Assembly (NCBI GenBank): GCA_035607415.1
Contig: DATNAQ010000056.1
Location: forward strand, 43,392 to 107,391
Direction: 5' to 3'
DNA: 64,000 bases
Source: JAQBQH01 sp035607415
GTDB taxonomy: Bacteria > Myxococcota_A > Polyangia > Palsa-1104
Positions 58,340-64,000 of the stretch are shown in pieces; within the stretch, counting starts at the first letter, position 1; the number at the start of each line of letters is the position of its first letter. The position numbers and the translations under genes were made by a program. The notes under the pieces are model-generated. The model had not been told where the DNA came from. It saw nothing but the letters and a program-made list of their open reading frames with translations, and ran no database searches.

Positions 58340-59131
58340 ATGGCGACGGCGCGTTGGCGCTATGCGGTGCCGAACGCGTTCACCGCCGCGAGCATCGTGT
58401 TCGCCGTGCTGGCGATCGAGGACGCCGTCGCCCATCGCGTGGTCGCCGCCATGTGGTGGTGCCTGTACGGCACGCTCACCGATCGTCTGGACGGCGCCGC
58501 CGCCAAGATGCTGCACGCGCAGTCGGCGTTCGGCGTGCAGTTCGACTCGCTCGCCGATCTCACGATTTTCGGAATTGCGCCGCCGGCCGTCTTCTACTCC
58601 TTCTTCTTCCAGCACCCGGCGCTGGGCTGGGCGACGGCGGCGGGGCGGGCCGCGCTCGTCGCCTGCTGTGCCATCTGGACGCTGGCGACGGCGGTGCGCC
58701 TCGCGCGCTTCAACGTGGCGTCGGCCTCGGGGCCCGTCGTGCACTACTCGGGCACGCCCTCGACGATGACGGCGGGCATCGTCGGCGTCGCCTTTCTGAC
58801 GGCGCTCAAGTACTCCGATCCGTCGTGGATCGCGCCCGAGACGTCGGACCCGTGGCGCCTCCTCGGCGGCCTTCGCCTCGACGCGACGCTACCGTTTCTG
58901 CCGCTTCTTCTTCTCGCCGGCGCCGCCGGCATGCTTTCGCCGCTGCGCGTTCCCAAGCTCGGGCGCACGCGCAGCCGCGCGCTCACCGCGCTCCTTGCCG
59001 TCACCGTCGCGTTTGGCTATGGCGCCGGGCTGTTTCACCGGCTTCCCGAGTACATGCTCGCCGGCGGCCTCGTCTACCTCGGCGCCTGCGTCGTCTTTCA
59101 CGTTCGTGCTCGCGACGAGCGCGCGGCCTGA
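58340..59131 (+). CDS. CDP-alcohol phosphatidyltransferase (PssA-like)
   Basis: A 263-residue integral membrane enzyme that swaps CMP of CDP-diacylglycerol for an alcohol such as serine. The catalytic signature D-x2-D-G-x2-A-x9-G-x3-D-x3-D is seen from about residue 48 to 73 (DRLDGAAAKMLHAQSAFG, then FDSLAD); the second position of the AR pair is lysine. About seven helices follow the short N-terminus (YAVPNAFTAASIVFAVLAIE). Phosphatidylserine synthase is the nearest type, but other alcohols are possible. Its last 243 bp are overlapped on the other strand by the mutM-like gene. Confidence 0.88.
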   Translation: MATARWRYAVPNAFTAASIVFAVLAIEDAVAHRVVAAMWWCLYGTLTDRLDGAAAKMLHAQSAFGVQFDSLADLTIFGIAPPAVFYSFFFQHPALGWATAAGRAALVACCAIWTLATAVRLARFNVASASGPVVHYSGTPSTMTAGIVGVAFLTALKYSDPSWIAPETSDPWRLLGGLRLDATLPFLPLLLLAGAAGMLSPLRVPKLGRTRSRALTALLAVTVAFGYGAGLFHRLPEYMLAGGLVYLGACVVFHVRARDERAA

Positions 59132-60025
59132 CTCCTTGCGCTCGTCCATCTCGTCGAGCGAGCGCGGCCAGTCGCCATGCAGGAGCCGCGACAACCCGCG
59201 ATCCGCGAGCAGCTTGCCGCCGGTCTGGCAGACCGCGCAGTAGTTGGTCTCGTTCTCGGCGTAGCGGATGCGCTGCACCGGCTTCTTGCACACCGGGCAC
59301 GGCTGCCGATACTTGCCGTGCACCGCGAACTCGGGCCGGAACGCGGTCACGTTCTCGGGGAACGTGGTCGCCGACTCCTTGCGCAGCTTGTCGGTCCACT
59401 CGGCCAGTAGCGCGCGCGTCGCCTCGTAGAGCCGCGCCATCGCCTCGTCGCCGAGCTTCTGCGACAGCGCCACCGGCGACAGCCCGGCGCGATGCAGGAT
59501 CTCGTCGGAGTAGGCGTTGCCGATGCCCGAGAAGATGCGCGGATCGGTGAGCGTGCGCTTGAGCGTGTGGTTCTCGCGGCGCACCGCGCCGGCGAACTCG
59601 GCGGCGGTGATTTCGAGCGGCTCGAGCCCGCCGCGGTCGTGCTCGGCGAGCGCCGCCCGCCCGCGCGCCACGTGCAGCGACGCCCGCTTCTTCGACGACG
59701 CCTCGCGCAACAGCAGCGTGCCCGACGAGAAGTCGAACGCCGCCAGGCCCACCTTGCCCGGAATCTTGGCGCCCTTTTCCGCCCACTTCAGGCGCCCGGC
59801 GACCATGAGGTGCAGGACGAGGTAGAGCTCGTCCTCGAGCACGAACACGATGCGCTTGCCGATGCGCTCCATGGCCACCACCTGCTTGCCGAAGGTGGCG
59901 CCGAGCGGCGGCTCGACCGAGCGCAACAGAAACGGGCTGCCCAGGCGCACCTTCTCGAGCGTGTGTCCGACCACGCGATCGGCGACGCGCTCGACGTAGA
60001 CGGTTACGTCCGGCAGCTCCGGCAT
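58889..60025 (-). CDS. mutM: Fpg/Nei-family DNA glycosylase with a long basic tail
   Basis: Base-excision DNA glycosylase/AP lyase. The catalytic N-terminus is MPELPDVTVYVERVAD (P2 and E3), the helix-two-turn-helix is LTDPRIFSGIGNAYSDEILH, and the zinc finger is CPVC...CAVC near residues 245-270. The family core ends by about residue 290, yet the frame continues 80 residues more, Lys/Arg/Gly-rich to KKKRQKR, and this tail is encoded antisense to the phosphatidyltransferase gene. The tail either is a real DNA-binding extension or simply the consequence of a lost stop. Whether it is Fpg (8-oxoguanine) or Nei (pyrimidines) is not settled by sequence alone. Confidence 0.88.
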   Translation of the reverse strand: MPELPDVTVYVERVADRVVGHTLEKVRLGSPFLLRSVEPPLGATFGKQVVAMERIGKRIVFVLEDELYLVLHLMVAGRLKWAEKGAKIPGKVGLAAFDFSSGTLLLREASSKKRASLHVARGRAALAEHDRGGLEPLEITAAEFAGAVRRENHTLKRTLTDPRIFSGIGNAYSDEILHRAGLSPVALSQKLGDEAMARLYEATRALLAEWTDKLRKESATTFPENVTAFRPEFAVHGKYRQPCPVCKKPVQRIRYAENETNYCAVCQTGGKLLADRGLSRLLHGDWPRSLDEMDERKESGRALVASTNVKDDAGAEVDEAAGEHVLGKPVKQPGAIAKRDGDGKERGERAAARAPELGNAQRRKHAGGAGEKKKRQKR

Positions 60026-60031
60026 GGGACG

Positions 60032-61447
60032 CTACGGAGTATAGATCTCCATCGACGCCAGCGGCGCCCCGTCGGAGCCGGTGCCTGCGGCGATGACCAC
60101 GAGCCCGGTCTCCATGACCTCGGCGCTGTGCCCGCGGCGCGCCACGCCGAGCGGCACCGTCGATTTACGGCCGTAGGTCATGGCGTCGAGCACGTCGCAC
60201 GAGGCCTGCAGCGTGCCGGTGGCATCGGCGCCGCCGCACACCACCAGATCGTTGCCGGTCAGCGACGCCGTGTGCCCCTCGCGCGCCACCGACAGCGCGT
60301 TCGGCAGCGGCGTCACCGTCGCCGACGGCGTGGTCGGCGTGATCACCAGGCCCGACGCCTGCGCGCCCGACGCGGTCTTGCCGCCGAGGACGAGCACGTC
60401 GCCGTTGGGCATCGTGGTGGCGGTGGCGTTGATGCGGTTGTCCTGCATGCCCACGTCGTAGGCGGCGAACGCCTGCCCGACGAGCCGCTCGGCCACCGGT
60501 CCGGTCGTGCCGCTCTGCAGGCCGCCGAAGATCACGGCGCCGTCGCCGTCGGGGAACTTGGCCGCCGCCGCCGCGTGGCTCACGCGCGGCGCCGCCATCG
60601 GCGAGCCGAGCGTGCCGAGCATGATCGCGCCCGTCGGGTTGATCAGCCCCGCCGATGACAGCGCCACGCCGTTCATGTCCTCGCCGCCCGAGACGATGAT
60701 CGCGCCCGAGCCGAGCACGATCTTGGTCGGATAGGCGCGCGCCGGAAACGTGTCGAGCCCGAGCGGCGCCCACACGCCGAGCCCGACGGTGGGATCGAAC
60801 AGCTCGAGCGTGCCGTCGACGGTGGCGAAGCTCCCCAGGCCCTGCGAGGTGGCGCCGCCGTAGACCACCGACTGTACGCCGCCGGTGAGCGAGGCCGCCA
60901 CGCCGCCCGCGCGCGCCTTCATCATGGGCGAGACGGAGATGACGGCGTGCGTGAACACGTCGTAGACGTTGACGTCGGGCAGGACGGCGCCGGTGTTGTC
61001 GCGCCCGCCGGCGTAGAGCACGCCGAGCCCCGGCACGTAGGTCGTCGACACCTCGGTCACCGGCTTGGGCAACGCGGCCGCCGCCGGCGCGACGCGCCCG
61101 GGGCGCCCGACCCACACCGAGATCGGCCCCTGGTCGATCGCCGACAACAACAGATACGGCGACTGCCCGTGCGCGATTACCGCGCCCGTCGCGTCGAGCG
61201 CCTCGACGAGCACCGGGCCGGTCATGTCGCTCGGCTTGAACGAGATCTTGTAGGAGAAGTGGCCCATCGACACCGGCACCGTGGTCACGTGCGATCCGTC
61301 GCTGCCGACGGTGAAGCGCACGCTGGCCGCGTCGGCGAAGGGATCGTCGCCGGGCGAGACCACGATGTTGAGCGACAGGGTTCCCGATTTGCCGCCGCAC
61401 GCCGCGATCGCCATCAGCGACAGCGCTGCCAACACGATTCTCTTCAT
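60032..61447 (-). CDS. Kelch-like beta-propeller lipoprotein
   Basis: A 471-residue lipoprotein with signal MKRIVLAALSLMAIAAC (lipid Cys at 17). After a beta-sandwich-like stretch (about 25-110) come six or so Kelch-type blades, each with a GG turn (GLGVLYAGGRDN, QSVVYGGATSQ, GAIIVSGGEDMNG, GAVIFGGLQSG, GDVLVLGGKTASG, NDLVVCGGADATG). A closing RRGHSAEVMETGLVVIAAG follows. These suggest protein or carbohydrate binding at the cell surface. It is co-transcribed after the DUF167 gene (ATGA overlap at 61444-61447). No enzymatic motif is visible. Confidence 0.75.
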   Translation of the reverse strand: MKRIVLAALSLMAIAACGGKSGTLSLNIVVSPGDDPFADAASVRFTVGSDGSHVTTVPVSMGHFSYKISFKPSDMTGPVLVEALDATGAVIAHGQSPYLLLSAIDQGPISVWVGRPGRVAPAAAALPKPVTEVSTTYVPGLGVLYAGGRDNTGAVLPDVNVYDVFTHAVISVSPMMKARAGGVAASLTGGVQSVVYGGATSQGLGSFATVDGTLELFDPTVGLGVWAPLGLDTFPARAYPTKIVLGSGAIIVSGGEDMNGVALSSAGLINPTGAIMLGTLGSPMAAPRVSHAAAAAKFPDGDGAVIFGGLQSGTTGPVAERLVGQAFAAYDVGMQDNRINATATTMPNGDVLVLGGKTASGAQASGLVITPTTPSATVTPLPNALSVAREGHTASLTGNDLVVCGGADATGTLQASCDVLDAMTYGRKSTVPLGVARRGHSAEVMETGLVVIAAGTGSDGAPLASMEIYTP

Positions 61448-61740
61448 TCGTCCTCGATCCGCTGGAGCAGGGCGTCGCGGGTGGTCCCCGCCACGCGAAC
61501 GGTCTTCTTGCGCGCGGCCTGTCCGCGCACGATGCTGACGTCACCGCGCGGCCGTCCGAGCGCGCGCGCGATCAGGGTCACGAGCGCGTCGTTGGCCGCG
61601 CCGTCGACAGGCGGCGCCGTCAGCTGCACTTTGAGGCGCTCGCCGTGCACCGGCCCGAGCCGATCGCGCGAGGCGCGCGGCACCACCTGCACGTCGAAGG
61701 TGATGGCGTCGTCGGCCTCTTGAATGCGCAGCGCGCTCAC
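61444..61740 (-). CDS. DUF167/YggU-family protein
   Basis: A 98-residue protein of the conserved DUF167 (YggU) family, an alpha/beta fold of unknown function often next to proC or yggT. Family landmarks are VQVVPRASRDRL, LKVQLTAPPVDGAANDALV and VSIVRGQAARKKTVRV. Here it indeed follows proC (7-bp gap), supporting the assignment, and is coupled to the Kelch lipoprotein gene behind it. GTG start. Confidence 0.9.
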   Translation of the reverse strand: MSALRIQEADDAITFDVQVVPRASRDRLGPVHGERLKVQLTAPPVDGAANDALVTLIARALGRPRGDVSIVRGQAARKKTVRVAGTTRDALLQRIEDE

Positions 61741-61747
61741 GTCGTCG

Positions 61748-62584
61748 TCACTTTTTCACGGGCGGATCGGCTTGGGCGCCGAGCTCGCGGCTGCGGTTGG
61801 TCGCTGCCTCGACGGCGTTGATGAGCGTGGTGCGCAGACCGCCCGCCTCGAGCGTGTGCAGCCCGGCGATGGCGGTGCCGCCCGGCGACGTCACCATGTC
61901 CTTCAGCCGCCCCGGATGCTCGTTGGTCTCGATGAGCAGCTTGGCCGAGCCGAGGATGGTCTGCGCCGCCAGCGCCTGCGCGTTGTAGCGCGACAGGCCG
62001 ACCTTGACGCCCGCGTCCGAGAGCGCCTCGATGATCAAAAAGACATAGGCAGGCCCCGAGCCCGACAGGCCCGTGACGGCGTCGAGCTGCGACTCGTCGA
62101 GCACCACCGTCATTCCGACTGCATCGAAGATGCGCCGGGTTGCCTCGACGTCCTCGTCTTTGGCGTGCTGCCCGGCCGCGATCGCGGTGGCGCCCGCGCC
62201 CACCAGGGCCGGCGTGTTGGGCATGGTGCGGACCACGCGCGTGCCTTCGGGCAGCCGCCGCTCGATGGCGCTGACCGGCACACCGGCGGCGATCGAGATG
62301 ACCAGCGCCGACGGCTTCAAGTGCGGCGCGACCTCGTCGAGCACCTTGGGCATGATCTGCGGCTTGACCGACAGCACCACGATCTCCGCCTTGCGCACGA
62401 CGTCGGCGTTGCTCGTGGTCGCGTGGATCGCGTAGCGCGCCTGCATCTCGTCGGCGCGCTCTTTGCGCGGGTCGGAGCCGAGGATCTGCTTCGGCTCCAC
62501 CACGCCGGCGGCGATGAGCCCCTTGATGAGCGCCTCGGCCATGTTGCCGGTGCCGAGGAATCCGATCGTCTGGGTGAGCTTCAC
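61748..62584 (-). CDS. proC: Pyrroline-5-carboxylate reductase
   Basis: Reduces 1-pyrroline-5-carboxylate to L-proline with NAD(P)H, the last step of proline synthesis. The 278 residues are normal. The Rossmann loop is FLGTGNMAEALIKG (about 9-22), and the C-terminal dimerisation domain carries TGLSGSGPAYVFLIIEAL and DMVTSPGGTAIAGLHTLEAGGLRTTL, diagnostic of ProC. It is first in a proC-DUF167-Kelch unit. The GTG start at 62584 follows the flavoprotein stop by 66 bp. Confidence 0.97.
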   Translation of the reverse strand: MKLTQTIGFLGTGNMAEALIKGLIAAGVVEPKQILGSDPRKERADEMQARYAIHATTSNADVVRKAEIVVLSVKPQIMPKVLDEVAPHLKPSALVISIAAGVPVSAIERRLPEGTRVVRTMPNTPALVGAGATAIAAGQHAKDEDVEATRRIFDAVGMTVVLDESQLDAVTGLSGSGPAYVFLIIEALSDAGVKVGLSRYNAQALAAQTILGSAKLLIETNEHPGRLKDMVTSPGGTAIAGLHTLEAGGLRTTLINAVEAATNRSRELGAQADPPVKK

Positions 62585-62650
62585 GGTTGACGCACTGTAT
62601 CAGAAGCGGCGCCACGTGGCGTTCGACGCAAGCCCGCGCGCGATTGTTCC

Positions 62651-63834
<1,184 letters not shown>

Positions 63835-63838
<4 letters not shown>

Positions 63839-64000
63839 TCGTCGGCTCCGTCGTCGGGGCGGGCGAAGATGGCGAGCGGCGCCGGCTGCACCGGCGGTCG
63901 CGACGTGAACGGCTGCACCACGCTCTCGTCGCCGCCGTGGGCCAGCGCGCACAACCGCCCCGCGTGCACCATGCACTCCTTGCCTTCGCACGGTCCCGTG
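63835..64000 (-). CDS. 3' end of an oxidase alpha-type subunit with an iron-sulfur motif, cut by the window edge
   Basis: Only the last 54 codons are inside the window. The readable frame (TGPCEGKECMVHAGRLCALAH, split here as GPCEGKEC and a later Cys) matches the C-terminal [2Fe-2S]-binding segment of sarcosine-oxidase alpha, OoxA and HcnB-type subunits, which contain GPCQGR-C. It ends RPDDGADE with a TGA that overlaps the ATG of the beta-like subunit. The rest of the gene lies beyond base 64000, so size and FAD domain cannot be checked. Confidence 0.7.

Overview
The window is a 64-kb piece of a very GC-rich bacterial chromosome with tightly packed, short-spaced genes. No rRNA, tRNA, CRISPR array, transposase or phage gene was recognised. 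The gene families point to a myxobacterium or relative (Myxococcota, perhaps a Kofleriaceae/Haliangium- or Polyangia-like lineage). They include a Pkn-type Ser/Thr kinase with a C-terminal PEGA-like domain, an FHA protein, two PilZ proteins (one of the myxobacterial TIGR02266 type), an AgmX/PglI-like protein, many lipoproteins and a lone SctJ. This taxonomic reading is an inference.

Layout. 1-7.5 kb: a truncated amidohydrolase, a crotonase, a membrane Ser/Thr kinase, a PI-PLC-like lipoprotein, a TPR-zincin and an LpoA-like lipoprotein. 7.5-11 kb: a Yip1-like membrane protein divergent from a translationally coupled trio, namely a prolyl-tRNA synthetase-like protein without its catalytic core, pyrF and an rlmB-type methyltransferase. 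11.0-11.45 kb: a 438-bp non-coding gap holding two inverted copies of a folded element whose stems differ in sequence but stay paired. 11.45-20.7 kb: FHA protein, pyruvate phosphate dikinase, two large surface lipoproteins and a SPOR protein. 20.7-28 kb: a long palindrome, a secreted alpha/beta hydrolase, mutS, a tandem pair of STAS-like proteins, a lipoprotein and an unrecognised membrane protein. 28-35 kb: a metallophosphoesterase/radical-SAM pair, small envelope proteins, a third palindromic gap, orphan sctJ, a di-haem cytochrome, a FliA-like sigma factor, a zinc-ribbon protein coupled to a homoserine kinase, and a cupin. 35-40.4 kb: an AraC regulator coupled to a MacA/MacB-like ABC efflux operon.

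40.4-52 kb is a corrinoid salvage and remodelling locus. BtuC-BtuF-BtuD uptake genes (followed by a membrane spermidine-synthase-like protein) diverge from cobS-cobU-cbiZ-cbiB-cobD-bluB/cobT. These would import incomplete or foreign cobamides, strip them to cobyric acid, rebuild the aminopropanol arm, make and activate 5,6-dimethylbenzimidazole with a single fused protein, and join the halves. No corrin-ring genes and no room for a cobalamin riboswitch were found at the divergent start.

52-64 kb: a PilZ protein, an NTF2-like lipoprotein, a GH5-like glycosidase, a diacylglycerol-kinase-like protein, a membrane peptidase with TPR-like repeats, a TIGR02266 PilZ protein, a CDP-alcohol phosphatidyltransferase overlapped antisense by a long-tailed MutM/Nei, a Kelch-like lipoprotein, a DUF167 protein, proC, and a SoxB/HcnC-like flavoprotein preceded by the 3' end of its probable partner.

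Genes are commonly coupled by ATGA, GTGA or TAATG overlaps. Several divergent pairs share 17-30 bp spacers with a -10-like box about 6-12 nt from the start codon, which suggests leaderless transcripts.
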